From: Pedobacter sp. MC2016-15
Lineage (GTDB): Bacteria > Bacteroidota > Bacteroidia > Sphingobacteriales > Sphingobacteriaceae
Direction: 5' to 3'
Assembly: GCF_026239695.1 (NCBI RefSeq)
Contig: NZ_JAPIVS010000003.1
Coordinates: 496,001-560,000 of the forward strand
Length of the DNA stretch: 64,000 nt
Shown here: positions 17,551-26,599 of the stretch, piece after piece
Layout: the number at the start of each line of letters is the position of its first letter
How positions within the stretch are numbered: position 1 is the stretch's first letter
Notes under the pieces: model-generated
The model's input: only the letters and a program-made list of their open reading frames with translations
What the model was told of the DNA's origin: nothing
Databases searched by the model: none
Position numbers and translations under genes: made by a program

Positions 17551-19068
17551 TTAGAATTTCACTCCAAGTGTTAAGAAAACATTGTTTCTCGCTATTTTAG
17601 AAGTAGCAATAGGCTCACTGAAATCCTCCAGTTCATAAGGACTGAATTCGCTAGTGCTTTCAGCACGCTGATAAGCTGCATCAACATACCATGAAGCAAA
17701 TCTGTAACCGATACCTCCTGAGTAAGTTTTAATCTTGAAATCAGTACCGAAGTCATTTTTATAAGGACTGCCATTTACACCGTAACCAGCTCTTAAGCTA
17801 AAGCCCTGGATTCTGTATTCACCACCAACTCTGTAGTTAAATGCACTACCATAGTTTTCTTTGATAAAAGCATTGTTGTCAGCAATTTGAGCACTGTAAC
17901 CATCGCTAACCGAGAAGTGCGTACTTGCATAATTTACATAGTCCACATCAGCAGTTAACAAAGCATTTTGCGCGATGATTACGCTGGCACCCAAGGATCC
18001 TTTATAAGGAGTACGCAGGTTGTAATTGAAATTAGAGTTGATCGTATTGCCATTGTAGAAGGCACCTCCCGAATAACTGGTTTCCAGTATTTCAGCATAA
18101 TCTTCTTCCACGTGCATCCATGTAGGTAACTGGAATGTCGCACCAATCCTTACAATATCAATAGGTTTGTAGATCGCTCCCAGACGGGCGTTGATACCTG
18201 ATCCGCTGGTGCTTTGGAAAGTTCTGTAAGCAAGGTTGTATCCTTCGCCAACAGCTGGCGGGATGTCTGTATCTCCCGGAGCCGGAATAATCGCTGTAGC
18301 AACAGTTCCGGATTCAGTATATAACTTATCATTTGTATAACGTACATCTACAAAACCAATACTGGCACCCAGATACAATTTGTTTGAGATGTTCATACCA
18401 CCGGCAAAATTAAATTCAGAAGTTGAACCTTGTCTGATTTCGCTTTGTGCCTGGTTGTTTGTCAGGCTTGTGGTAGGAGCGTAGTTGTTGCCACCTAAAT
18501 GGTTAAGTAAATAGCCATTGTAGGCATCGCCCTCTATGAATCCCTGGTTGTCAGCAGGAGAAAATCCACCGGCACGTTCTGCCCATGCATCTGCGATAGA
18601 ACTGCTGGTGTTTCTACCCTGATAGGTAGTATTCTGATAGAAATCGTTGTTTCTGTTATAACCGATTCCCCATACAAAACTCAGTACTCCCTTGTTCAGG
18701 TCTGAACCTTTTGGTTTTACCACAGGGTTGTACCATACCACACCAGCCTGATTCAGGTTCAGCTGGTTTTTAGTAGATTTTGATTGCTGGCCCAGGAAGC
18801 TGGCGTTAGACTGGATGCTGTTAAACTCCGGAGTGATACTAAATTCCGAACGGGTAAACATACCTAAACCTGCAGGGTTACCACCGATAGAACTGATGTC
18901 ACCACCTAAACTGATCTGCGCACCACCCAAACCTTTGAACCTTGAAGAGGATCCGTAATCAGTACGTGAAAACCTGAGTGCATCTCCTGCATAAGTTCCG
19001 TTTTGGGCATATATATTACCTGTAGTACCTACTATAGCTACTACCAATAGTTGAATGATTTTTTTCAT
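17551..19068 (-). CDS. OmpP1/FadL family outer-membrane transporter
   Basis: Outer-membrane beta-barrel for hydrophobic compounds such as long-chain fatty acids. Signal peptide MKKIIQLLVVAIVGTTGNIYAQ; then the FadL-type start DALRFSRTDYGSSSRFKGLGG and ISSIGGNPAGLGMFTRSEFS (inward NPA segment). The barrel ends on a C-terminal Phe (NVFLTLGVKF), as expected for BAM substrates. 505 residues. 16 bp downstream of the Gly-rich lipoprotein gene and probably co-transcribed with it. Confidence 0.88.
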   Translation of the reverse strand: MKKIIQLLVVAIVGTTGNIYAQNGTYAGDALRFSRTDYGSSSRFKGLGGAQISLGGDISSIGGNPAGLGMFTRSEFSITPEFNSIQSNASFLGQQSKSTKNQLNLNQAGVVWYNPVVKPKGSDLNKGVLSFVWGIGYNRNNDFYQNTTYQGRNTSSSIADAWAERAGGFSPADNQGFIEGDAYNGYLLNHLGGNNYAPTTSLTNNQAQSEIRQGSTSEFNFAGGMNISNKLYLGASIGFVDVRYTNDKLYTESGTVATAIIPAPGDTDIPPAVGEGYNLAYRTFQSTSGSGINARLGAIYKPIDIVRIGATFQLPTWMHVEEDYAEILETSYSGGAFYNGNTINSNFNYNLRTPYKGSLGASVIIAQNALLTADVDYVNYASTHFSVSDGYSAQIADNNAFIKENYGSAFNYRVGGEYRIQGFSLRAGYGVNGSPYKNDFGTDFKIKTYSGGIGYRFASWYVDAAYQRAESTSEFSPYELEDFSEPIATSKIARNNVFLTLGVKF

Positions 19069-19084
19069 TTAGATTTTTAGATTA

Positions 19085-19990
19085 TTAATTACGTCCTCCT
19101 CTGCGACCGCCGCCTCCGCCGCCACCGCTGTAGCCGCCTCCGCCACCAAATCCAGATGTTCTGCCACCGCTGGATTGTGGTTGTTGCTGGTAATTGTTTC
19201 TTTCAGGAGTGTAACTTTGCTGACCTCTTGATCTGCCATTAGAGCTTCTGTTGTTGTTGTAAATAGCACCACTGCCTCTTCCGCCTCTGCCACCATATCC
19301 TGATGCACCATTGGCATTGTAAGACCTTGAACCATTACCGTTGTAGCCAGATCTGTTGCTGTAGCCCGAGCTTGAGCCCCTGCCGCCTCTTGGTCTGTAA
19401 GTACTGTTGCTCAGGTAACGTCCGCCGCCCCAAAGGCCGCCGTAGTAACCACCGTAGAAGCCGCCATAGCCGCCCCAACCGAGACCACCCCAGCCCCATG
19501 GAGAGAAGAAAGGATCGTAGAAACCGCCGTAGCCACCCCAGCCGCCGAAACCACCGCCCCAGCCGTAGCCAAAACCGCCACCCCAGCCAAAGCCTAAACC
19601 ACCGCCCCAGCCAAGACCGCCGCCATACCATGGGTTACCCCATCCGCCGCCCCAGCCTAAGCCAGAATAATAAGGAGAATATCCGCCGTAAAATGAATCG
19701 TAGTAACCTCTGTATGGGCTACCGTAATAAAATCTGTTAATTCTTGAAGAATAGCTCATGTCCGCATATTCATCGTTGCTGCTATAATAATCATCCTGAT
19801 CGTTATAACCGTTATCAACCGTTTGTGAATATTGGGCCGGAACAGGCGCCGTGTACTCTACAGCCTGTGCTTTGCTACCATAAACGTCATCGACGTTACG
19901 CGCCTGCTGAGCCATCTGCTGAGTACCGCAGGAGGACAGGGCAATAGCCCCAATCACCAGCATACTGGATAATAAATGGTTAGGTTTCAT
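19085..19990 (-). CDS. Gly/Tyr/Trp-rich lipoprotein of unknown function
   Basis: 301 residues from ATG 19990 (MKPNHLLSSMLVIGAIALSSC, lipobox Cys21); an in-frame start ten residues upstream is less likely. About residues 90-200 are low-complexity, made of GWGGG / GGFGGWGGYGG blocks with aromatic residues, followed by Ser/Asn/Arg/Gly-rich and Gln-rich tails ending in GGGGGGGRRGGRN. No enzymatic domain seen. The Gly-rich part pushes local GC well above the neighbours. It precedes the FadL-like gene in one transcript and is divergent from proS. A surface or matrix structural role is only inference. Confidence 0.75.
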   Translation of the reverse strand: MKPNHLLSSMLVIGAIALSSCGTQQMAQQARNVDDVYGSKAQAVEYTAPVPAQYSQTVDNGYNDQDDYYSSNDEYADMSYSSRINRFYYGSPYRGYYDSFYGGYSPYYSGLGWGGGWGNPWYGGGLGWGGGLGFGWGGGFGYGWGGGFGGWGGYGGFYDPFFSPWGWGGLGWGGYGGFYGGYYGGLWGGGRYLSNSTYRPRGGRGSSSGYSNRSGYNGNGSRSYNANGASGYGGRGGRGSGAIYNNNRSSNGRSRGQQSYTPERNNYQQQPQSSGGRTSGFGGGGGYSGGGGGGGRRGGRN

Positions 19991-20026
19991 AATATGTGAG
20001 TTCATTGTGTGTGTAAACAATTTTTT

Positions 20027-20061
20027 TCGTAGGCATAAATTTATAAATTTGTAACCTACGA
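20027..20061. promoter_or_regulatory. Dyad-symmetric divergent promoter/operator region
   Basis: TCGTAGG (20027-20033) and CCTACGA (20055-20061) are inverted copies flanking a perfect AT palindrome AAATTTATAAATTT (20037-20050). The palindrome carries TAAATTTG on plus (20044-20051, for proS) and a near match TAAATTTA on minus, with a minus TTG about 20 bp upstream. It may be overlapping divergent promoters or an operator. Confidence 0.45.
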
Positions 20062-20098
20062 TGCAAGTTATTTAACACAAAAAGCATTCCAAACAATT

Positions 20099-21571
20099 AT
20101 GAGCAAAGGTATTACAAGTAAGAACGAGGATTATTCCCAGTGGTATAACGACATTGTTATAAAAGCCGATCTGGCAGAACATTCAGCTGTAAAAGGCTGT
20201 ATGGTCATAAAGCCCTATGGCTATTCAATCTGGGAAAAAATGCAGGCCGTTTTAGACCAGAAATTTAAAGATACAGGACACAGCAATGCCTACTTTCCCT
20301 TATTCATCCCTAAGTCATTTTTCTCAAAGGAAGCGGCACACGTGGAGGGCTTTGCGACAGAATGTGCAGTTGTGACACATTACCGTCTTAAAAATGATGG
20401 CGAAGGCAACATTATTGTTGACCCTGAAGCTAAGTTAGAAGAAGAACTGATCGTCAGGCCGACGTCTGAGACTATCATATGGAATACCTTCAGAGGCTGG
20501 GTTCAGTCTTACCGCGACCTGCCTTTACTGATCAACCAATGGGCAAATGTAGTGAGATGGGAAATGCGCACACGTTTGTTCCTGCGAACGGCAGAATTTC
20601 TATGGCAGGAAGGGCATACTGCACATGCTACATCAGAAGAAGCAATTGCAGAAACTGAAAAAATGCTGGATGTGTATGCAGATTTCGCCGAAAACTGGAT
20701 GGCAATGCCAGTGGTAAAAGGGAAGAAAACCGCCAATGAACGTTTTGCAGGTGCCCTGGATACGTACTGTATCGAAGCATTAATGCAGGATGGAAAAGCT
20801 CTTCAGGCTGGTACATCCCACTTTCTGGGACAAAATTTTGCGAAGGCTTTCGATGTGAAGTTCACCAGCAAAGAAGGAAAACAGGAACACGTCTGGGCAA
20901 GCTCATGGGGTGTCTCAACCCGTATGATCGGTGCGCTGATTATGGCGCATAGTGACGACCAGGGGCTGGTACTTCCACCAATGCTGGCACCTATCCAGGT
21001 GGTCATCGTTCCGATTTATAAGAATGATGAAGAATTGAAGAATATTTCATTATTCGTCAATGAACTGATACCTAAGCTAAGGAAATTGGGTATTTCTGTG
21101 AAATATGATGACAGGGACACACAGCGCCCGGGATTCAAGTTTGCAGAATACGAGCTGAAGGGTGTACCGGTTCGTCTGGCTATCGGCGGCAGGGATATGG
21201 AGAACAAAACCGTTGAGCTGGCAAGAAGAGATACCAGGGAGAAAAGTACTGTCAGTCAGGAAGGACTGGATATGTATATCGGGCAGTTGCTGGGCGATAT
21301 CCAGGCTAATATCTACAAGAAGGCTTCCGATTTCAGAGCTGAACACATTACTCCAGCCAACTCTTACGATGAGTTTAAAGAACTGCTGGATACCAAGGCA
21401 GGTTTTATTTCTGCACACTGGGATGGCACGCCAGAGTCAGAGCAAAAAATAAAAGAGGAAACAAAAGCTACGATCAGATGTATTCCTTTAGATAATCCAT
21501 TGGAAGATGGTGTTTGCATCTATTCAGGCAAACCATCAGTTCAGCGCGTTTTATTTGCCCGCGCTTATTAA
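20099..21571 (+). CDS. proS: Prolyl-tRNA synthetase (archaeal/eukaryotic type)
   Basis: Class II aminoacyl-tRNA synthetase charging tRNA-Pro. Motif 1 region [17 protein letters not shown], motif 2 [20 protein letters not shown], motif 3 [19 protein letters not shown] are intact; an anticodon-binding domain follows ([12 protein letters not shown] on) and a C-terminal zinc-like/Tyr-ending domain closes at ARAY. 490 residues and no editing insertion, i.e. the short ProRS type common in Bacteroidota rather than the E. coli type. First gene of a plus-strand run of four. Confidence 0.96.
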   Translation: MSKGITSKNEDYSQWYNDIVIKADLAEHSAVKGCMVIKPYGYSIWEKMQAVLDQKFKDTGHSNAYFPLFIPKSFFSKEAAHVEGFATECAVVTHYRLKNDGEGNIIVDPEAKLEEELIVRPTSETIIWNTFRGWVQSYRDLPLLINQWANVVRWEMRTRLFLRTAEFLWQEGHTAHATSEEAIAETEKMLDVYADFAENWMAMPVVKGKKTANERFAGALDTYCIEALMQDGKALQAGTSHFLGQNFAKAFDVKFTSKEGKQEHVWASSWGVSTRMIGALIMAHSDDQGLVLPPMLAPIQVVIVPIYKNDEELKNISLFVNELIPKLRKLGISVKYDDRDTQRPGFKFAEYELKGVPVRLAIGGRDMENKTVELARRDTREKSTVSQEGLDMYIGQLLGDIQANIYKKASDFRAEHITPANSYDEFKELLDTKAGFISAHWDGTPESEQKIKEETKATIRCIPLDNPLEDGVCIYSGKPSVQRVLFARAY

Positions 21572-21589
21572 CTATTAAAAAGCATTAAC

Positions 21590-22729
21590 ATGAAATTTGC
21601 AACCAAAGCGATACATGCAGGTCAGGAACCTGATCCTTCAACAGGAGCGGTAATGACCCCAATTTATCAGACCTCTACATACTGGCAGAAAGCCCCGGGA
21701 GACAACCAGGGTTTTGAATATTCAAGAGGCACAAATCCTACCCGTCAGGCATTGGAAAAATGTCTGGCAGCATTGGAAAATGCGAAATATGGATTGGCCT
21801 TTTCTTCAGGAATGGGAGCTACCGATGCTGTAATGAGACTACTGCAGCCGGGTGATGAGGTCATTACCGGAAATGACCTTTATGGTGGTTCCTACCGTAT
21901 TTTTACCAAGGTTTACGCAAAATACGGTATCAAGTTTCACTTTATCGACCTGTCAAAACCTGAGAATATCCTGCCCTATATTAATTCCAGCACCAAACAG
22001 GTTTGGATTGAGACACCTACCAATCCTACAATGCAGGTTGTGGATATCGAGGGGATCGCAAAGATTACAAAAGAAAAGGGACTGATCTTAACGGTCGACA
22101 ATACTTTTGCTTCGCCATACCTGCAAAATCCTATTGATCTGGGCGCGGATATCGTGATGCACTCCGTAACCAAATATATTGGCGGACACTCTGATGTGGT
22201 GATGGGTGCCCTGCTGACCAACAGTGATGTTTTATATAAAGACCTCTGGTTCGTGTATAACGCCTGTGGTGCTACTCCCGGGCCTCAGGATGCTTTCCTG
22301 GTACTGAGAGGGATAAAAACACTTCACCTCAGGATGAAAGCACATTGCGAAAACGGAGAAAAAGTAGCCCGGTATCTTAAAAATCATCCAAAGATTGATA
22401 AGATCTACTGGCCTGGTTTCGAAGATCATCCTAACCATGATATTGCTAAAAAGCAAATGCGTGGTTTCGGAGGTATGGTTTCAATTACATTGAAAGATGC
22501 TGATCTGGCAGAGACTTTCAGGGTTGCTTCGTCCTTCAAGGTTTTCACGCTTGCAGAATCTCTTGGCGGTGTAGAATCGCTGATCAATCACCCCACGTCC
22601 ATGACTCACGGTTCCATCCCGAAAGAAGAACGTGAAAAGGTAGGGGTGACGGATAACCTTTTACGCCTGAGTGTAGGGGTAGAGGATATTGACGATCTGC
22701 TGGCCGATCTGGAGCAGGCACTGAAATAG
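21590..22729 (+). CDS. Cys/Met metabolism PLP enzyme (cystathionine gamma-synthase/lyase)
   Basis: Transsulfuration enzyme of the MetB/MetC fold. PLP Lys195 in HSVTKYIGGHSD; FEYSRGTNPTRQALE, LAFSSGMGATDAV, VWIETPTNPTMQ and LAESLGGVESLINHP are signature regions. 379 residues. Sequence alone does not separate cystathionine gamma-synthase from cystathionine beta/gamma-lyase. Starts 18 bp after proS, suggesting co-transcription. Confidence 0.9.
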   Translation: MKFATKAIHAGQEPDPSTGAVMTPIYQTSTYWQKAPGDNQGFEYSRGTNPTRQALEKCLAALENAKYGLAFSSGMGATDAVMRLLQPGDEVITGNDLYGGSYRIFTKVYAKYGIKFHFIDLSKPENILPYINSSTKQVWIETPTNPTMQVVDIEGIAKITKEKGLILTVDNTFASPYLQNPIDLGADIVMHSVTKYIGGHSDVVMGALLTNSDVLYKDLWFVYNACGATPGPQDAFLVLRGIKTLHLRMKAHCENGEKVARYLKNHPKIDKIYWPGFEDHPNHDIAKKQMRGFGGMVSITLKDADLAETFRVASSFKVFTLAESLGGVESLINHPTSMTHGSIPKEEREKVGVTDNLLRLSVGVEDIDDLLADLEQALK

Positions 22730-22753
22730 TTTCATAAAACTTATACAGAAGAA

Positions 22754-23533
22754 TTGGAATTTTTAGAATTAAAAGATTTTCTGGATCACAAGGTAGAGCA
22801 GTACAACAGGCCGGCTTTTATTACCAATGATCCGATTTGTATTCCCCACAGGTTTTCTAAAAAACAGGATATCGAAATTGCCGCATTTTTTGCGGCAATT
22901 TTGGCTTGGGGGCAACGCAAAACCATTATCAACAAATGCACAGAGCTTTTTGAGCGCATGGATAATGATCCTTATAATTTCATGCTATATCATGGTGATG
23001 CTGACCTGAAGCGCTTGCTCGATTTTAAACACCGCACCTTCAATGATACCGATCTGCTTTATTTTACAGCATTCTTTAAACACCATTACAGCAAATCGGA
23101 TAGTCTGGAGGCTGCCTTCCTGCCGGATGATTTTGCCAGCGGCGAAAACTTTACGGCAGAGCATGCACTCAATCATTTCAGGTCATACTTCTTCAGCCTG
23201 CCGGATGCTCCACGAAGGACAGTCAAGCATATCTCTTCGCCACTGCAGAAATCAACCTGTAAGCGCCTGAATATGTTTCTCCGCTGGATGGTGCGTAAAG
23301 ATGAGCTGGGAGTTGATTTCGGTATCTGGAATACCATTCATCCCTCAGACCTCATTTGTCCCTGTGATGTACATGTGGATCGCGTGGGCAGAAGGCTCCA
23401 TCTGATTAACCGCAAACAGACCGACTGGAGAACTGCTGTAGAGCTCACAGAGGAACTGCGTAAATTTGACCCGCAGGATCCGGTGAAATATGATTTTGCA
23501 CTGTTTGGCTTAGGTGTTGAGGAGAAATTTTAG
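22754..23533 (+). CDS. TIGR02757 family protein
   Basis: Conserved Bacteroidota protein of unknown function. Typical features: LKDFLDHKVEQYNRPAFI at the N-terminus, DPICIPHRFSKKQDIEIAAF, LAWGQRKTI, CKRLNMFLRWMVRKD, LICPCDVHVDRVGRRL and the C-terminal FALFGLGVEE. The helical pattern and the CDVHVDRV region recall HhH-type DNA glycosylases, which is inference. The start is TTG 22754: no ATG exists between it and the in-frame stop at 22727, and it gives the expected N-terminus. 24 bp from the gene upstream. Confidence 0.85.
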   Translation: MEFLELKDFLDHKVEQYNRPAFITNDPICIPHRFSKKQDIEIAAFFAAILAWGQRKTIINKCTELFERMDNDPYNFMLYHGDADLKRLLDFKHRTFNDTDLLYFTAFFKHHYSKSDSLEAAFLPDDFASGENFTAEHALNHFRSYFFSLPDAPRRTVKHISSPLQKSTCKRLNMFLRWMVRKDELGVDFGIWNTIHPSDLICPCDVHVDRVGRRLHLINRKQTDWRTAVELTEELRKFDPQDPVKYDFALFGLGVEEKF

Positions 23534-23557
23534 ATAATATTCTTAAATTAGTTTTTC

Positions 23558-24064
23558 ATGATCGTATTTGAAGCAGAAATAGAACGTTACGAGAAGATGG
23601 GCGAAAAAACCGGCTGGACTTTCGTATTTGTTCCTGCAGCGGTATCTCAGCAGATCAAAGCCGACTGTAAAAAGAGTTACCGGGTGAGAGGGCGACTGGA
23701 TGCAGTAGAGATCAAAGGTATGGCATTGACGCCAATGGGAGAGGGGAACTTTATCCTTGCGTTAAAGGCAGCACTTCGTAAAGAACTGAAAAAGGAAGAG
23801 GGGGCTATCCTGCGACTTGAGCTGGAAGAAGACAAAGAGTTCAAGGTAGAGATGCCCGCTGATCTGGAACTTTGCCTGCTGGAAGAAAAGCATTGTATGG
23901 AAAACTTTATGTCCTTACCAAAGGGGCACCAGAATTATTATATCAACTGGCTCAATACCGCAAAGACAGAACCTACACGGATCAAGCGTTTAACGCAGAT
24001 CGTTGTGGCAATGGATAAAAAAATGGATTTCGGGGCAATGATCAGGAGCAATAAAGAAAGCTGA
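23558..24064 (+). CDS. DUF1905 / YdeI-OmpD-associated family protein
   Basis: 168 residues: N-terminal DUF1905 beta-barrel-like domain (FEAEIERYEKMGEKTGWTFVFV) and a C-terminal YdeI/OmpD-associated helical domain (FMSLPKGHQNYYINWLNTAKT, TRIKRLTQIV). The family has been linked to bacteriocin protection in other bacteria; no such role can be read here. Last of the proS gene cluster, convergent with the glycosyltransferase gene (3 bp between stops). Confidence 0.83.
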   Translation: MIVFEAEIERYEKMGEKTGWTFVFVPAAVSQQIKADCKKSYRVRGRLDAVEIKGMALTPMGEGNFILALKAALRKELKKEEGAILRLELEEDKEFKVEMPADLELCLLEEKHCMENFMSLPKGHQNYYINWLNTAKTEPTRIKRLTQIVVAMDKKMDFGAMIRSNKES

Positions 24065-24067
24065 GAG

Positions 24068-24796
24068 TTATTTTCTGTCGTAATTCCTGAACCAGCTGCT
24101 GATCTTCATCTGGATCACTCCAAGAAAGGCTTCCCTGAAAATCTTGGTGCTCATTTTAGATGTTCCTTCAGTACGGTCTGTGAAGATAATCGGAACTTCA
24201 ACCACCTTAAAGCCATACCTGATGGCCGTAAACTTCATTTCAATCTGGAAGGCATAACCCACAAATTTAATCTTGTCCAGCGGAATCGTTTCCAGCACGA
24301 TCCTCCTGTAACATTTAAAGCCTGCAGTGGCATCCTGGATATTGATACGTGTAATCAGGCGCACATACATTGAGGCAAAGTAAGACATCAGAACTCTGCT
24401 CATCGGCCAGTTAACCACATTTACCCCGTTTACATAACGTGAACCGATGGATACATCGGCACCGTTTACGCAGGATTGGTATAACTTGTAAAGGTCTTCC
24501 GGATTGTGAGAGAAATCTGCGTCCATCTCAAAGATATAGTCATAACCATGTCTCAGAGCCCATTTAAATCCATGGATATAGGCAGTCCCCAGGCCGAGTT
24601 TCCCTATTCTCTGTTCAAGATGCAGCCCTGAATATTCCTGCTGAAGTTTTTTTACAATATCAGCTGTGCCATCAGGAGATCCGTCATCGATAATTAAAAT
24701 TTCAAAGGGAAAATTGAGATTAAATACCTTGCGGATAATCCTTTCAATGTTCTCCTTCTCGTTATAGGTAGGGATGATGATTAAGCTGTCTGACAC
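24068..24796 (-). CDS. Polyprenol-phosphate mannose synthase-like glycosyltransferase (GT2)
   Basis: GT-A fold enzyme transferring a sugar from a nucleotide donor to polyprenyl phosphate, DPM1-like. Signatures: IIIPTYNEKENI (6-17), LIIDDGSPDGTAD (about 34), GLGTAYIHGFKWAL, and the metal-binding DAD in FEMDADFSHNPEDL. 242 residues without the extra membrane domains of some homologues; a C-terminal RTEGTSKMS motif is also family-typical. The donor sugar is not determined. Confidence 0.9.
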   Translation of the reverse strand: MSDSLIIIPTYNEKENIERIIRKVFNLNFPFEILIIDDGSPDGTADIVKKLQQEYSGLHLEQRIGKLGLGTAYIHGFKWALRHGYDYIFEMDADFSHNPEDLYKLYQSCVNGADVSIGSRYVNGVNVVNWPMSRVLMSYFASMYVRLITRINIQDATAGFKCYRRIVLETIPLDKIKFVGYAFQIEMKFTAIRYGFKVVEVPIIFTDRTEGTSKMSTKIFREAFLGVIQMKISSWFRNYDRK

Positions 24797-24911
24797 TTTA
24801 AAAAATAATTCTGATTAAACTTCCGCGAAAGTATTGAATATAAATGAAAGGTTATAAGTTCTGAAAGATTTTAACAGATTTTTAATTGCAATGTATTCGC
24901 CGTTAATTATA

Positions 24912-24951
24912 ATAAAAGCCGCCTTATATAAGATAAGACGGCCTTTTCCAG
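24912..24951 (-). terminator. Terminator after the POT transporter gene
   Basis: Read on minus: stem AAAAGGCCGTCTTAT against ATAAGGCGGCTTTT (one bulged base) followed by T-rich sequence, 16 bp after the transporter stop. Confidence 0.75.
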
Positions 24952-24966
24952 TAAAATAATATCGTA

Positions 24967-26499
24967 TTATCCTTTTGTGTTCATTGTTCTTTGTAACCAT
25001 TTGGTTAAGAAAAACAAGATGATTGAAGCTGTACCTGCCATGAATACAAACAGCATGAAAAACTCATGCAGGTTGTGCATCTCATAACCCAGGAAATTCG
25101 TTGTTTTGGTATCCGGATAGAGTGAACTTAATTTCCCGCTGAGTACGTTAGCACCAGCATTGGCCAGAAACCAAACCGCCATCAGCAATGAAGCAAATTT
25201 CAGTGGGGCCAGTTTATTCACCAGCGACAAGCCAATTGGTGATAAACACAATTCACCCCAGGTATGGAAGGCATACATTCCGATCAGCCACATCATACTT
25301 ACTTTTACACCAGATCCTACGTTGTCTACACCCATGGCAATCACGTAATATCCGATAGCAAGCAGCATCAGACCGATAGCCATTTTGGTAGGAGCAGAAG
25401 GTTCTTTTTTTCCAAGCTTAACCCATAACCAGGCCAAAAGAGGAGCAAAAGTTACCACAAATACCGAGTTTAATGAAGAGAACCAGCTGGCAGGAACTGT
25501 AAAGAAGCCCAGGTCCCGTTGTGTAGATTCCTCAGCGAAAAACGTTAATGATGCTCCTGCCTGCTCAAAAGCACTCCAGAAGAATACCACGAAGAACGCA
25601 ACGACAAAAATTACCGAGATCTTTTTCTTCTCAACCCCAGTCAGTTTTTTATCACTGAAAATCATATACGCGATTCCCAATACTGAAGCCAGTAGCAGAT
25701 AACTCAGATAGCTGTAAACCCTTGCATCAATATACAATAAGCCAACACACACACCTGAAAATACCATCAGCGCCAGGTAAACCAATACCGGCGATACCTC
25801 TTTCCCGGTCTGCTCGGGTTTCAAACCCAGCAGTACACCCTCAGGGTTTTTTACATATTTATCTCTCAGATTGATGAACACGAGTACGCCGAGCACCATG
25901 GCAATGGCAGCGGCAAGGAAAGCCCATTTAAAATCCGCAGGATTACCCGTATCACCCACATATCCGCAAATGAATGGCCCTAATGCTCCACCCACGTTGA
26001 TACCCATATAGAAGATCGTATAAGCTGCATCCAGGCGTTTATCACCTGCCGGATATAATTGTCCAACCATCGAAGAGATATTCGGTTTAAAGAAACCGTT
26101 TCCGGCAATCATAAATCCTAATCCCGAAAAGAACAGGAAAGCAGAGAGGTCGGCATTGCTTTGATAGAGTGAAGCACAGGCAAACATAAAGAGTTCTCCC
26201 AGTGCCATGAGCAAACCGCCGGTAACGATAGAACGGCGGTTTCCCCAGTACCTGTCGGCCACAAAACCACCGATTAATGGCGTAAGGTAAACGAGACCTG
26301 TATAACTTCCGTAAAGATTGGAGGCAAATGCTTTATCAAAGAGCAGGGCTTTGGTCATGAACAGTACCAGGATGGCCCGCATACCGTAGTAGTTGAAGCG
26401 CTCCCACATCTCGGTAGCGAACAGTACATATAATCCTTTAGGATGGCCTTTTGGAGTATCGTGTAGCAACTCCGGCTTAAGGATTTCAGATTGATCCAT
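24967..26499 (-). CDS. POT/PTR family proton-coupled peptide transporter
   Basis: Inner-membrane di/tripeptide:H+ symporter (DtpT/YdgR family). N-terminal ERFNYYGMRAILVLFMT contains the ExxER-type region with Tyr; PTR2 signature GGFVADRYWGNRRSIVTGG follows, then FYMGINVGGALGPFICGY. About 12-14 hydrophobic spans across 510 residues, with the conserved EQAGASLTFFAEE segment of helix 7. Single gene with a 100-bp AT-rich leader and its own terminator. Confidence 0.93.
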   Translation of the reverse strand: MDQSEILKPELLHDTPKGHPKGLYVLFATEMWERFNYYGMRAILVLFMTKALLFDKAFASNLYGSYTGLVYLTPLIGGFVADRYWGNRRSIVTGGLLMALGELFMFACASLYQSNADLSAFLFFSGLGFMIAGNGFFKPNISSMVGQLYPAGDKRLDAAYTIFYMGINVGGALGPFICGYVGDTGNPADFKWAFLAAAIAMVLGVLVFINLRDKYVKNPEGVLLGLKPEQTGKEVSPVLVYLALMVFSGVCVGLLYIDARVYSYLSYLLLASVLGIAYMIFSDKKLTGVEKKKISVIFVVAFFVVFFWSAFEQAGASLTFFAEESTQRDLGFFTVPASWFSSLNSVFVVTFAPLLAWLWVKLGKKEPSAPTKMAIGLMLLAIGYYVIAMGVDNVGSGVKVSMMWLIGMYAFHTWGELCLSPIGLSLVNKLAPLKFASLLMAVWFLANAGANVLSGKLSSLYPDTKTTNFLGYEMHNLHEFFMLFVFMAGTASIILFFLTKWLQRTMNTKG

Positions 26500-26599
26500 A
26501 ATGTTGTATTATAGTATTTAATTAAAAAAAGTTTGGTGTTTTAACAGTTAATCTGCGAAAATAATCCATTTTATTCGTTTATCCTGATAATTAGGGAAA

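Noticed and set aside
19303..19740. Plus-strand Arg/Ser/His-rich frame opposite the Gly-rich lipoprotein
   Set aside because: It is the complement of the glycine repeat codons, producing RRNHRPS-type low complexity; not a real gene.
24815..25000. 61-residue minus frame overlapping the transporter 3' end
   Set aside because: It reads across the transporter's terminator and has no recognisable features.
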